From the NCBI GenBank assembly GCA_021405325.1, contig QWII01000002.1, forward strand, positions 148,169 through 212,168: a DNA stretch of 64,000 nucleotides, in the 5' to 3' direction. The position numbers were made by a program, and so were the translations under genes. Each line of letters opens with the position of its first letter. Position 1 is the first letter of the stretch. Source of the DNA: Caldilinea sp. CFX5. Lineage in GTDB: Bacteria; Chloroflexota; Anaerolineae; Caldilineales; Caldilineaceae. This document shows, in pieces, positions 50,101-59,321 of the stretch. A model generated the notes under the pieces. The model did not search any database and was not told the origin of the DNA. It saw only the letters and a program-made list of their open reading frames with translations.

Positions 50101-51522
50101 CTATATCCCCTGCATCGTCCACGCTTCCAACGCAATGACACTGGCGCTGCCCCGCCGGGTCACCAGTTCCACACCGCGATCTTCCAGCGGCGCATCGAGC
50201 ACACGGGTGACGGCCAGACGCCCGCCATTGACAAAAACTTCCAGCAAAGATTTATCCAAAAAGATCTGCAACTTGAGTGGTTCCTTCCGCCCCAGTGTCA
50301 ATGGCGTCTCCGTGCCGGCGACATTCAGGACTGTGCCATCATAAGTAATATCGACACTGCGCTGTCCATCGGCCGAACGGCGTAGGCGGACTTGCACCGT
50401 TGCATCACCGGGTTCCAATAGCGCCTGAAGCTCTAGCGCATCGCCCTGTAGATCAGTGAGCAGATAGCCGCTTTCATCGAAGATAACGTCGGCCAGGCGA
50501 TAGCGCCTAGCGCGCAACTGTTGCAATTGGGGGATCGGCGCCTGTTCGGGGCGACCATCCGGGCCGATGGTCAGGATGCGCGGTAGGGCGAGACAGCCGT
50601 TCCAGCCACGCCCGGTGGCAAATCCACGCGCCCAGCCTAACAAAATGCAGCGCCCTTGCTCATCATAGAGAATGTTGGACGCATAGAAGTTCGGCACAGT
50701 GGTAAAGCCGGGGTCGAGAATGCCCTCCGCGGTTGGGGTAAAGGTCAGCGATTCCAGGTCAAAGTCACCGACAATATATTCCAGCGTCTTATAGGGCGAG
50801 GTGATCAGCATCCAGCGGCCATCGACCTTGAAAAAGTTGGGACATTCAAAAAAGCGAATGACATCGCGGGGCTTTTGGTAGAGCAGCTTCTGATAACGCC
50901 AGTGAACCAGCGTGTCATCGGTCGCCTCATAGAGCGCCACGCCGGCCACATCGTCATAATCGCCGCCCAGCACCAGAAAAGTGCGACCGCCTTCACTAAA
51001 GATGAACGGGTCGCGCCATTCGCCTTCAAAAGGCGGACCGCCGTGCGTTTTCAAACTGAGAACCGGATTGGCTGGGTGCTTTTGCCAAGTAATCCAGTCA
51101 GGATCGCCAATCGCCGCCCACTGTTCATTGTCGGGGCGGCTATCACGCGTGCCGGGGCCGACCATAGTGTAAAGGAGAATCGGTCGCCCCTCGCTATCAA
51201 TGCCGGCACAACCGGAAAAGCAATGTTCCTCGCCCAACTCTTTCGAGGGCCAGAGGGCAATGGGCAGATGTTCCCAATGCACCAGATCGGTGCTGCGGGC
51301 ATGACCCCAGTGCATGTGGCCCCACTCGTCGCCGTATGGGTTGTGCTGATAGAAGAGATGATAATAGCCGTTGTGATAGATCGTCCCGTTGGGGTCGTTC
51401 ATCCAGTTGGCCGGGGGGCAAAAATGATAGATCGGGCGGGTGGGGTCGGCTTGCGCCCTGGGGTTCGCTGCGGCGACACTAGCCATCGCCCGTGTAATGG
51501 CGGGATTACTTGCATCCTGCAT
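50101..51522 (-). CDS. GH32 fructan/sucrose hydrolase
   Basis: 473 residues from ATG 51520-51522 (open frame upstream is antisense of the SDR gene). It has the complete catalytic set of GH32: WMNDPNG with nucleophile Asp43, EWRDP with transition-state stabiliser Asp171, and FECP with acid/base Glu226. The N-terminal five-bladed propeller is followed by a C-terminal beta-sandwich (~330-473), as expected. It hydrolyses beta-fructosides such as sucrose, inulin or levan. There is no signal peptide, so it is probably cytosolic. The minus-strand neighbours (SDR 23 nt upstream, then an amine oxidase) may share a transcript. Confidence 0.93.
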   Translation of the reverse strand: MQDASNPAITRAMASVAAANPRAQADPTRPIYHFCPPANWMNDPNGTIYHNGYYHLFYQHNPYGDEWGHMHWGHARSTDLVHWEHLPIALWPSKELGEEHCFSGCAGIDSEGRPILLYTMVGPGTRDSRPDNEQWAAIGDPDWITWQKHPANPVLSLKTHGGPPFEGEWRDPFIFSEGGRTFLVLGGDYDDVAGVALYEATDDTLVHWRYQKLLYQKPRDVIRFFECPNFFKVDGRWMLITSPYKTLEYIVGDFDLESLTFTPTAEGILDPGFTTVPNFYASNILYDEQGRCILLGWARGFATGRGWNGCLALPRILTIGPDGRPEQAPIPQLQQLRARRYRLADVIFDESGYLLTDLQGDALELQALLEPGDATVQVRLRRSADGQRSVDITYDGTVLNVAGTETPLTLGRKEPLKLQIFLDKSLLEVFVNGGRLAVTRVLDAPLEDRGVELVTRRGSASVIALEAWTMQGI

Positions 51523-51545
51523 GGTGTTGCATTGATCCTTTCCTG

Positions 51546-52379
51546 CTAAAGTAGGGTAAGCTGTTGGACTAATCCCGGGTCGATCTGGCGATCCACGCCC
51601 GGTGAGCGCAGTTGCGCCGCCATCCCGCCATCGACCCAAATACATTGTCCGGTGATATAAGCGGCGTCGTCGGAGGCCAGGAACGCCGCGGTTGCGCCAA
51701 TGTCGGCCGGGGCGCCAGGGTAGCCCAGCGGGATCGTCCCCTTGGCCGCCGCCGGCCCGACTGGCCCGCCCATGCTGTTGCTGACGGTGATGTTGCCCGG
51801 CGCAATCGCATTGACGCGAATGCGCCATGGCGCCAGATCGACGGCCATCGCCCGTGTCGCCGCTTCAATGCCCCCTTTGGTCGTGTCATAGGCCATCAAG
51901 TGACGGTGGGCGCGGGTGGCGCCGCCGGAACTCATACTGATGATGCAGCCGCTGGTCGCCTTCCCGGCCACCACTTGCTTGACCATCAGGCGCGCCGCCT
52001 GTTGCGAACAATAGAACATTCCGGTCAAATTGACCGCCAGCGCCAAGTGCCACGCCTCAGCGGAGAGTTCCAAAAAGTTGACATTACTCGGCGGATGATG
52101 CACCAACGCAGCATTGTTGACCAGAATGTCCACCCGCCCAAAGCGCTCGACTGTCTGGGCAAAGAGCGCGGCTACCTGTGCTTGGTCAGCGACATCGCAA
52201 CGAAGCGCCGTCACGGTGGCGCCGGTGGCGCTCAACGTGGCGGCCTGTTGTTGGGCCTTTTCCTCATTCAAATCGGCAATCACCACCGTCGCTCCCTCGG
52301 CAGCAAAGCGGGTGGTGATGCCGCCGCCAATGCCCTGGGCGCCACCGGTGACAATGGCAACTTTGTTTCGTAATCGCAT
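51546..52379 (-). CDS. Short-chain dehydrogenase/reductase
   Basis: 277 residues from ATG 52377-52379. Classical SDR: TGGAQGIGGGI cofactor loop, the Asp near NNAALV (the NNAG-type strand), catalytic Ser in ISMSSGGATR and YDTTKG with the Tyr-x-x-x-Lys pair. The C-terminus ends in a hydrophobic loop. After the first beta-alpha-beta an Asp-Leu-Asn segment (VVIADLNEEKA) favours NAD(H). The substrate is probably a sugar alcohol or similar polyol, given the GH32 gene 23 nt downstream, but this is inference. Confidence 0.88.
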   Translation of the reverse strand: MRLRNKVAIVTGGAQGIGGGITTRFAAEGATVVIADLNEEKAQQQAATLSATGATVTALRCDVADQAQVAALFAQTVERFGRVDILVNNAALVHHPPSNVNFLELSAEAWHLALAVNLTGMFYCSQQAARLMVKQVVAGKATSGCIISMSSGGATRAHRHLMAYDTTKGGIEAATRAMAVDLAPWRIRVNAIAPGNITVSNSMGGPVGPAAAKGTIPLGYPGAPADIGATAAFLASDDAAYITGQCIWVDGGMAAQLRSPGVDRQIDPGLVQQLTLL

Positions 52380-52536
52380 ACAATGTTGATCCTTTTCGTT
52401 TTGTTGGCAGCGGAACACGACAGCGGATTTGGGTAGCAACTGATTTTAGATCGAGTCATTGGGGATCGTTTGTTTCATGATCAGCTATACTACTCATCAT
52501 CAACTTACTTTACTCAACAAACAAATCCGTTCCTTC

Positions 52537-53721
52537 TTACGTCCGTTGTAGTGACTCCTGCCGCACAAAGGTGAAGCTGCTAATATCTAGCGTACTCTTG
52601 CCTGTCAAAGCCAACTGGGCCAATGTTTCGCCAATCGCTGCCGAATGTTTGAAGCCATGCCCGGAGCAGGGGGAAGCGACAATCACTCGTTCACTCTCCG
52701 GGTGGAAATCAACAATAAAGTTCTCATCGGGCGTGTTGGTATAGAGACAAACGTCGCTTTTCAGACAACGTGCTTGGACGCCCGCCACCCGCCGCTGGAC
52801 ATAGTCATGGTAGATGCGCTGCACTTCATGGGCATGAACCGTGCGATCCACCGAAGTCGGCGTCACGGGGTCCAGATATTCTTCGGTCAATACTTTGGCG
52901 CCCACCGTACCACCTTCCGTATAGGGGAACATGGAGAAAAACTCTTCCTGGGTATCGCCGATCCAGATGAGAAAGGGGAAACGGTCGCTGTGAAACTGTT
53001 CCGGCGCATCGGTTTCAAACCAGTAGATGACCTGGCGGTAGACGCTCAACTGACTGGCAAGGTGTTTGGGCAACAAGGCGCGCACCCAAGGGCCGGCGGC
53101 TAGAATGATTTTGTTCGCTTGATAAGCGCCGGCTTTGGTTGTAACCGTCACGCTGTCAGCGGTTGGTGTATAATGGAGAACCTGTTCTTCCAAATGAATC
53201 GCGGCCCCCCGTTGTTTCGCAAGACGTAGTTGGGTTTCAACGGCGCGTTCCACGGCGACAATACCGCCGGTTGGTTCATAGTAAGCATGTTCGCGATCGG
53301 TGATCCGCAATTGGGGCCAGCGCTGGCGCACCGTTTCGGCGCCCCAAACTTCATGTTCGATGCCGAACTGTTCGGCAATGGCGGCGGTATGCTCGACAAA
53401 ATCCCCTTGCCCATGAAATTGGGCGCCGCCGCCGGTGGGACAGATGATCAGGCCGCCGGAGAGAGTGAGCAACGCCGCGCCGCTCTCCGCTTCCAGTTCG
53501 CGCCAGATGGCATGGGAGCGCTGGGCAAAGGGCACATAAGCCGCGCCTTCGCCAATGGCTAACCGCGTAATCCGACTTTCACCGTGCGATGAGCCAAGCG
53601 TATGGGGTGGGCGAAACTGATCAATGCCCAGGACGTTCGCCCCTTGGCGCGCCAATTGATAGAGTGCCGCACTGCCCATTGCACCCAAACCGACCACAAT
53701 GGCGTCATAGTGAGTTTGCAT
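52537..53721 (-). CDS. Monomeric sarcosine oxidase / N-methyltryptophan oxidase-like flavoenzyme
   Basis: 394 residues from ATG 53719-53721 with GGATAG upstream. The Rossmann loop is VVGLGAMGSAALYQLARQG, followed by the family segment GSSHGESRITRL. The Cys in VCLYTNTPDENF is the residue that binds FAD covalently in MSOX/MTOX, and PCSGHGFKHS near the C-terminus is the usual FAD contact. It should oxidise secondary amines such as sarcosine or N-methyl amino acids to formaldehyde, amine and H2O2. It is separated by ~160 nt from the SDR gene on the same strand; no glycine-cleavage genes are near. The gap 52380-52536 holds nothing notable. Confidence 0.9.
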   Translation of the reverse strand: MQTHYDAIVVGLGAMGSAALYQLARQGANVLGIDQFRPPHTLGSSHGESRITRLAIGEGAAYVPFAQRSHAIWRELEAESGAALLTLSGGLIICPTGGGAQFHGQGDFVEHTAAIAEQFGIEHEVWGAETVRQRWPQLRITDREHAYYEPTGGIVAVERAVETQLRLAKQRGAAIHLEEQVLHYTPTADSVTVTTKAGAYQANKIILAAGPWVRALLPKHLASQLSVYRQVIYWFETDAPEQFHSDRFPFLIWIGDTQEEFFSMFPYTEGGTVGAKVLTEEYLDPVTPTSVDRTVHAHEVQRIYHDYVQRRVAGVQARCLKSDVCLYTNTPDENFIVDFHPESERVIVASPCSGHGFKHSAAIGETLAQLALTGKSTLDISSFTFVRQESLQRT

Positions 53722-53831
53722 AAGATCTATCCTCGATTTCCCTGTTAAATACGGGCGATGGTTAGTTGATTTTACCACAAAACTGCTCGCTTGTAGAGTT
53801 TGCACAGCCATGCTTGCGCTGGCATTTCTGC

Positions 53832-53860
53832 TTGACAGGGTGCTACCATCGGCGTATACT
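53832..53860 (+). promoter_or_regulatory. Sigma70-type promoter of the FtsX/MacB-like permease gene
   Basis: TTGACA (53832-53837), 17 nt, TATACT (53855-53860), in the divergent gap between the oxidase and the permease gene; start codon 52 nt further. Confidence 0.82.
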
Positions 53861-53911
53861 AGTGGCAGACACCCTGACTACTTTACATCTTTTTGATCGG
53901 GTTGCGCTTCC

Positions 53912-56311
53912 ATGCGAGGACTACGTTGGCGTTTTGCTTGGCGCGATGTTTGGTTACATAAGACCCGCGCCCTGTTGGTGATTCTATCAATTGCGGTGGG
54001 CATCTTCGCCTTTGGCTCGATCCTGGGCGCGATCACCATTTTACAGCGTGAATTGCCCATTCAGTTTCAATCTATTGCCCCCGCCAGCGCCATTCTCCAT
54101 GCCCAACCTTTTGACGAAGGAATGGTCGATGCCGTGCGCCGAATGCCCACGGTTGCCGACGCCGAAGGCCGTTTTCGCACTGTTGTCCGCTATCTCCAAG
54201 GGGGCAAGGAGTGGCATGATCTGGAACTCCTGGCGGTAGAAGATTACGACGTCCGCGCGATCAACATCATCAACCCGTGGCAGGGTGTCTGGCCGCCGCC
54301 GGAGAAGCAACTGCTGGTCGAGCGTAATTCGCTCATTTTAACCCAGGTCAAGCTGGGCGAAACGATCTTGATTGAAACCAGCGACGGCCACCAACGCACC
54401 CTACCCATTACCGGCCTGACCCACGATCTTAATGAACCACCGGCCCAGATCACCGGCGTCCCCTACGCCTACGTGACCTGTGATACACTCGAATGGTTGG
54501 GCTATCCCTGTCGCTATAACGAACTCCACCTGATCGTCCAGGGGGACCGCTTCGATGTGGCCCATATTACCCGGATCGCCCAAGCCGCCACTGACAAACT
54601 GGAAGGGAGCGGCTACTCCGTCCTCTGGACCGAAGTGCCGGAACCGGGCCATCACTTTGCCCAGGATTTCTTGCCCACCATTCAGTTGATTTTGGGGGCA
54701 TTGGGGACAATGGCGCTGATCCTGAGCAGTTTCCTCGTTATCAACGTTGTCACTGCCATCCTCACCCAGCAGACGCGCCAGATCGGCGTGATGAAAGCGG
54801 TCGGCGCCGACGCCGCGCTGATTACAACACTTTATTTGCGGATCGTTCTCTTCTTTGGCATAGGCGCGCTGTTGTTGGCCTTGCCGCTTGGCGCCACCGG
54901 GGCCTATTTCTTTTCGCGGTTTATCGCCGCGCAACTCAATATCGATCTGAACGGATTGCAACTTTCGCCCGCTGTCTTGCTCTTGCAAGTGGCGATTGGG
55001 TTAATTGTGCCGGCGGTGGCGGCGCTTGTGCCGATCTTGCAGACGGCGCAGATCACCGTGCGGGAGGCGATTCAAGATCAAGGCTTAGCCGCCGGCAGCA
55101 GCGTCGCCACGGTCTCGGAACGGGTGGCGCAGATCCAGGCGCGTCTGCGCTTTTCCCGACCCTTGCAACTTTCGTTACGCAACACCTTTCGGCGACGGGG
55201 CCGCTTAGCCCGCACCTTGATCCCGCTCGGCTTAGGGGGCGCAATCTTTATGACCGTCATGATCCTGCGCACCTCGCTCTTCACCACCCTTGAATCTGTC
55301 CTGACGGCGCAAGGTTTTGATGTACAAATTCAACTAAGCGAACCACAGAGCATCCAACGAATGCAACAAGTGTTAGTTGGCCTGCCACAGATCACCGCCG
55401 CTGAAACTTGGACAACACGCGAAGGTATTCCCGTGCGCGCCGATGGCAGCGAGGCCGATAGTGTGCGCGTCTTTGCCCTGCCGGCGCAAACCCAACTCTA
55501 CAAACCGGATCTGGTGGCGGGGCGCTGGCTGCAACCCAACGATACCAATGCGGTGGTGGTCGCTATCGGTTTACTCTATGCCGAACCGGCGTACGCTTTG
55601 GGCAAAGACATAACCCTGCGCATTGACGGCGAGGAGAAGACATGGCGCATCGTCGGCGTGGTCAATGCCTTTCAGCCGCCGATTGCGCCGGCGCTGCTCT
55701 ATGTCAATCAGCCCTACTTCTGGCGGGAACTGGGCAACCACAACCGCATCGACACCCTGCGCGTCCTCACCGCCGCCCATGACCCGGCCACCCATGCCCA
55801 GGTGGCGCGCACGCTGCAAGAACGTTTGGCGGCAATGGGTGTCGACATTCGCTCCACCCGTACCGCCTCGGAAGATCGCCGCATCTTTGGCGAACGGTTT
55901 AACATCATCACCAGCATTCTCCTGATCATGTCCTTTCTGCTGGCGACCGTGGGCAGCCTGGGTTTGATGGGGACGATGAGCATCAACGTGCTGGAACGCA
56001 AACGGGAGATCGGCGTCATGCGCGCTGTCGGCGCCTCGACACGGGATATTCTGCAAATTTTTGTCGTCGAAGGGGTGGTGATCGGCCTCCTCTCCTGGGG
56101 GATCGGGCTGCTGCTCTCGCCCCCCATTAGCTTTGCCATGAGCTACCGCATCGGCATGACCTTTACCAAACAACCGCTCACCTATGTCTACGACCCGCGC
56201 GGGCCGCTCTTCTGGCTGGTGATTGTGGTGGTCGTCGCCGCGCTGGCGAGTCTGGTGCCGGCGCGCAACGCGGCGGGGTTGAGTGTGCGGGAGACGCTGG
56301 CGTATGAGTAG
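53912..56311 (+). CDS. ABC-type permease with two FtsX domains (MacB/LolC-like)
   Basis: 799 residues: an N-terminal helix (LLVILSIAVGIFAFGSILGA), a large extracytoplasmic MacB-like domain, three helices of a first FtsX domain (~265-370, QTRQIGVMKAVGADAALI as coupling loop), a repeat of the same plan (helix at ~432, second periplasmic domain, FtsX helices ~670-780 with KREIGVMRAVGASTRDIL). The two I-G-V-M-[KR]-A-V-G-A loops touch the ATPase in this family. Such proteins form mechanotransmission exporters for lipoproteins, peptides or drugs, with an ATPase encoded separately; none lies in the window. The promoter upstream is strong. Confidence 0.88.
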   Translation: MRGLRWRFAWRDVWLHKTRALLVILSIAVGIFAFGSILGAITILQRELPIQFQSIAPASAILHAQPFDEGMVDAVRRMPTVADAEGRFRTVVRYLQGGKEWHDLELLAVEDYDVRAINIINPWQGVWPPPEKQLLVERNSLILTQVKLGETILIETSDGHQRTLPITGLTHDLNEPPAQITGVPYAYVTCDTLEWLGYPCRYNELHLIVQGDRFDVAHITRIAQAATDKLEGSGYSVLWTEVPEPGHHFAQDFLPTIQLILGALGTMALILSSFLVINVVTAILTQQTRQIGVMKAVGADAALITTLYLRIVLFFGIGALLLALPLGATGAYFFSRFIAAQLNIDLNGLQLSPAVLLLQVAIGLIVPAVAALVPILQTAQITVREAIQDQGLAAGSSVATVSERVAQIQARLRFSRPLQLSLRNTFRRRGRLARTLIPLGLGGAIFMTVMILRTSLFTTLESVLTAQGFDVQIQLSEPQSIQRMQQVLVGLPQITAAETWTTREGIPVRADGSEADSVRVFALPAQTQLYKPDLVAGRWLQPNDTNAVVVAIGLLYAEPAYALGKDITLRIDGEEKTWRIVGVVNAFQPPIAPALLYVNQPYFWRELGNHNRIDTLRVLTAAHDPATHAQVARTLQERLAAMGVDIRSTRTASEDRRIFGERFNIITSILLIMSFLLATVGSLGLMGTMSINVLERKREIGVMRAVGASTRDILQIFVVEGVVIGLLSWGIGLLLSPPISFAMSYRIGMTFTKQPLTYVYDPRGPLFWLVIVVVVAALASLVPARNAAGLSVRETLAYE

Positions 56312-56358
56312 GCGGCTAACAGGCTGTTTCCTTACTTGTCAACTGGTTTCGCCAATTG

Positions 56359-56715
56359 ATGGTACACGGGCGAGTGTCAGAGGCCGACTATGCCGTATTA
56401 GAACGTGAATATCATTCTGTTCAGGAGGTAAAGGCAATGTTGATTGAAGCGTGTGAGAAAGAGCGTGAGCTCCTCCGCAAAGAGGCGCGCAAAGAAGGGC
56501 GCAAAGAAGGGCGCAAAGAAGGGCGCAAAGAAGGCAAAGTTGAATTGATTGTCCAGATTCTTCAGCGTCGCCTGGGTGATATGCCGTCTACTGTGCGTAA
56601 ACAGTTACGCCAATGCACCTTGACGCAACTCAATACTCTTGTCAACCCAGCACTCGATGCCGCAACCTGGGAGGAATTTACCGCCGCTTTGCCCCAACGG
56701 CCATCGTCACGATAA
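56359..56715 (+). pseudogene. Truncated Rpn/PDDEXK transposase-like protein, C-terminal part
   Basis: 118 residues. It matches only the tail of Rpn-family (PD-(D/E)xK nuclease/transposase-like) proteins: a coiled segment with the tandem KEGR repeat (KEGRKEGRKEGRKEGK, ~46-61) and the DUF4351 end (LQRRLGDMPSTVRKQLRQCT, TLVNPALDAATWEEFTAALP). The N-terminal nuclease half is missing, so this is a remnant. Its 3' end has a second, degraded copy at 57115-57186 beyond an RHS fragment, so the locus has been rearranged. It lies at the boundary of the RHS region. Confidence 0.7.
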
Positions 56716-56936
56716 ACGCGCCAATGCGTTTTCCACCAACCGACAACATAAAACAGAGCGGGCCAACCGGTTGAAAGGTATTGCACAGTGAGTATTGCAC
56801 AACACCTTTTTGCTTACACCCAGCGGATTGCCGCCCAGCCATGAATTGCCGGTCTACTGACCCAAGTCCGCTACAGCCGGACTGGCGTCGGCAGCGCAGT
56901 TGGGCTTTAGCCAACTTGGGTTATCAGCCTGGGGTT

Positions 56937-57089
56937 TCAACCCTGGGCGGCATGGTACCATTGCTGTCCACTAGAGGCGCCGCTGCCGTTGGTGGTGGCG
57001 AAGGTGCTACCGAGATGGTCGCCATGCAGATAGCTCAACACGCCGTTCTTGCGCATGGCTACGGTCTGGCCGTTGAAGCGGTAATACTT
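56937..57089 (-). pseudogene. RHS-repeat core fragment
   Basis: The minus frame reads KYYRFNGQTVAMRKNGVLSY then LHGDHLGSTFATTNGSG, the conserved RHS core segment. It is about 50 residues long, with no start or core end, and ends in GQQWYHAAQG without the usual fold. It is the oldest of three copies of this segment (others at ~58560-58676 and ~60230-60340), a leftover orphan tip. The surrounding 56716-57280 holds no intact gene. Confidence 0.75.
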
Positions 57090-57114
57090 GGTGCCCCGCC
57101 AACGGTTGTGGCGC

Positions 57115-57186
57115 ACACCGGCGCTTGCGGTCGCGACGTGGGCAGAATTTGCGACCGCTTTGCCCCAACCGATGACGAAAACGCGA
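57115..57186 (+). pseudogene. Second copy of the DUF4351 tail
   Basis: The plus frame reads TPALAVATWAEFATALPQPM, matching NPALDAATWEEFTAALPQ at the end of the 56359-56715 remnant. The match covers only ~24 residues. Together with the RHS fragment between them it shows a tandem duplication followed by decay. Confidence 0.6.
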
Positions 57187-57280
57187 GCTACACACTGGAA
57201 CAACAGCGATGTTGCGCAGGAAGATGGTGCAACACCGCTGTTGTTATGTAGGCTGCCAATTGCTGGCGATGTCATCCCAG

Positions 57281-57586
57281 TTATTCAGATCCATCGTCGC
57301 GCTTTGGATAGATCCGTCGCATGTTGTGCGGAAACAAAAAACTAGCAATCAACCCAGAAAATATTCCACCTAATAGTGAAAAAAGAAGTAGTTCGTGCCC
57401 TGCTATTTCTTGATAGAGGAAAGTAGCAAGGCCCGTTACAACAGGAATAAACCCTGATAGAAACAACGCCCATTTCCATTGCGACGAGTTTGGGTAGTTA
57501 GCCCGGGCATAGCAGTATTGAAGGTATCCTGCAAGTCCTCCCAAGATGACCAATTCTAAAACGAAAAGAGCAATCCGTGTTCTCAT
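57281..57586 (-). CDS. Small three-helix membrane protein, candidate immunity protein
   Basis: 101 residues with three transmembrane helices (TRIALFVLELVILGGLAGYL, WALFLSGFIPVVTGLATFLY, LLLFSLLGGIFSGLIASFLF) and a basic tail (RRIYPKRDDG). No known domain was recognised. GAGGT precedes the ATG, and the start lies 7 nt after the stop of the orphan RHS toxin gene, the usual place of a cognate immunity gene. As the toxin's C-terminus has glycine-rich, hydrophobic helices, a membrane-acting toxin with a membrane immunity protein would make sense; this is inference. Confidence 0.65.
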   Translation of the reverse strand: MRTRIALFVLELVILGGLAGYLQYCYARANYPNSSQWKWALFLSGFIPVVTGLATFLYQEIAGHELLLFSLLGGIFSGLIASFLFPHNMRRIYPKRDDGSE

Positions 57587-57593
57587 GTTAACC

Positions 57594-58751
57594 TCATTGG
57601 TCCCACCACCACTGGAACAGACTACTCGCGACGCCTACTGACCCTTTACCGACTGTCCCCCCAGCACCGCCTGTAATTGTCGTAACGATGCCAACTCCTA
57701 CATCCAACGCAGATGCCTCGCCTTGATAGGCACTGATTCCAGTCAGTACAGTTCCAGCCGCGCCTGTAGCTGTACTGACCATTCCGGCGGCACCTGCACA
57801 GGGCGCGCCTACGCCTGTCCCAAGGCACAAAGCAGCAACCGCAGAGGAGCCTGTCGATACCGCATCGAGCGTTTGGGTAGAGCATTGCATCCATGTATAG
57901 CAAACGGCTTGCGCATTATGCATGTACGTTACCCCACCCTTGACACCATACATGCCGACATCGCCAGCTTTGGCAAATTGGGCAAAGGCATCGCCATCCA
58001 GCGTACCATCAAGGGCGCTTTGGCTATAATCGGCGCCCACAAAGGTGGTTAACTGCACGCCAATCCGTCCATTCTCCCCACGCCGAATGGTACCCAATAA
58101 TGATGTGTTCGTAGAACCCGCCTGTCCCTCGAGTTGCGTCAACATGGTTGATGCAACTGTGTCGCCATCCTGGGCCGCTTGGAGAACGTTCAGCCACCCC
58201 CATGCGCCATCCAATGAACCACCCTCATTGAAGTTGGCTTCGACGCATCCCCATGTATCACACCCGAAATGCTGCATGATTTCCTCATTCGAGTAGTGCC
58301 CCGTTGGGTCATTATATCTCATGGGGTTGCCACGCACGAACATATACCGGTTGTAATCGAACAGATTGGTCGGCTCCGGCACGAGCGTATCCGGGGAGAG
58401 GAACTGGCCCAGCTCGGGGTCATAGTAGCGGGCGTTCATGTCGATGAGACCCGCGCCATCGAGTTTCTGGCCAGTGAAGCGCGGGTGCCCTATGGGCGCG
58501 CTGCCTAGTTCGTTACCGGTGCGCTGGCGCCCGTAGGCAAAGTAGCCTGTGTTGCCGGTGGTGCTACCGCTGCCGTTGGTGGTGGCAACGGTGCTGCCCA
58601 AGTGGTCGCCATGCTGGTAGCTCAGCACGCCGTTCTTGCGTATGGCTACGGTTTGGCCGTTGAACTGGTAATACTTGATGAGCCGCAAACTACTATGGTG
58701 TATCCTTACCCGGTGTAGCAAAATAGTGGATTGGTAACATCTTTCTGACAT
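57594..58751 (-). CDS. Orphan RHS C-terminal cassette with unknown toxin tip
   Basis: 385 residues. Homology to RHS proteins begins at residue 26 (KYYQFNGQTVAIRKNGVLSY) and goes through the RHS core (GHPRFTGQKLDGAGLIDMNARYYDPELGQF in two pieces, then FDYNRYMFVRGNPMRYNDPT). The rest (~155-385) is a tip unlike the neighbour's, ending in glycine/alanine-rich helices (VSTATGAAGTVLTGISAYQG) and QWWWDQ. The first 25 residues are non-RHS, so no proper secretion start exists: this is a displaced tip awaiting recombination with the main RHS gene. The enzymatic activity of the tip is unknown. It is followed by a membrane protein, probably its immunity partner. Confidence 0.82.
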   Translation of the reverse strand: MSERCYQSTILLHRVRIHHSSLRLIKYYQFNGQTVAIRKNGVLSYQHGDHLGSTVATTNGSGSTTGNTGYFAYGRQRTGNELGSAPIGHPRFTGQKLDGAGLIDMNARYYDPELGQFLSPDTLVPEPTNLFDYNRYMFVRGNPMRYNDPTGHYSNEEIMQHFGCDTWGCVEANFNEGGSLDGAWGWLNVLQAAQDGDTVASTMLTQLEGQAGSTNTSLLGTIRRGENGRIGVQLTTFVGADYSQSALDGTLDGDAFAQFAKAGDVGMYGVKGGVTYMHNAQAVCYTWMQCSTQTLDAVSTGSSAVAALCLGTGVGAPCAGAAGMVSTATGAAGTVLTGISAYQGEASALDVGVGIVTTITGGAGGTVGKGSVGVASSLFQWWWDQ

Positions 58752-58808
58752 ACCATTCCACTATTTCACACCTGTATATTCGACTTCGCTATTGTCTACC
58801 GCTATCGT

Positions 58809-59303
58809 CTACATTGACTGTTTCATTGCATGGTTCTTCCTAATCTCTGGTGGCAAGTCCAGCATCCACACCCCTGCCAACATCCCATCTTGTGTTACAT
58901 CAACGATGATTTGCTGACCAATTGCGACATGTTTGAGCTTAGTTGAATCGACTGGCTCACCTAAACGAGTATAGAAGACACTGTAATCGCGATTGGTGAA
59001 GTATGACTGTGTTTGACCATCATCGATATCCTGAGTAAGTAGTAGCTGTCCAACTACTGGTTTAGGCAACTCAAGGGAAGATGTCGCCTTCCAGTAGGTA
59101 GGGCTAGCTACTGTTACTGTCTCAAAATACGAAACGATCTTTGCGGCATCGATCTTGACAATCAAGTTATATGCACCTTGAAGGGTAGTCTGCGGAAAAT
59201 CTCTTGGAATACGTTCAACCCAAAGTGCATCATACCTATCATCGTATGAGTAAACCCACTCATCACTCCTGGGGATCTGGGAAACCGTAACATAAATTGT
59301 CAT
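58809..59303 (-). CDS. DUF2283-like candidate immunity protein of the main RHS toxin
   Basis: 164 residues. Two DUF2283-like units are visible: SYDDRYDALWVERIPRDF near the start and NRDYSVFYTRLGEPVDSTKL followed by IIVDVTQDGMLAGVWMLDLP in the C-terminal half. No signal or membrane segment. It starts 18 nt after the stop of the RHS gene on the same strand, the standard site for an immunity gene. DUF2283 proteins accompany small RNase-fold toxins elsewhere in this window, which agrees with the RNase-like look of the RHS tip. Confidence 0.7.
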   Translation of the reverse strand: MTIYVTVSQIPRSDEWVYSYDDRYDALWVERIPRDFPQTTLQGAYNLIVKIDAAKIVSYFETVTVASPTYWKATSSLELPKPVVGQLLLTQDIDDGQTQSYFTNRDYSVFYTRLGEPVDSTKLKHVAIGQQIIVDVTQDGMLAGVWMLDLPPEIRKNHAMKQSM

Positions 59304-59321
59304 GTTTTGACACCTCTCGCT

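Noticed and set aside
56781..57251. 156-codon plus frame in the RHS remnant region
   Set aside because: It is antisense to the RHS fragment and joins unrelated remnants; no continuous domain.
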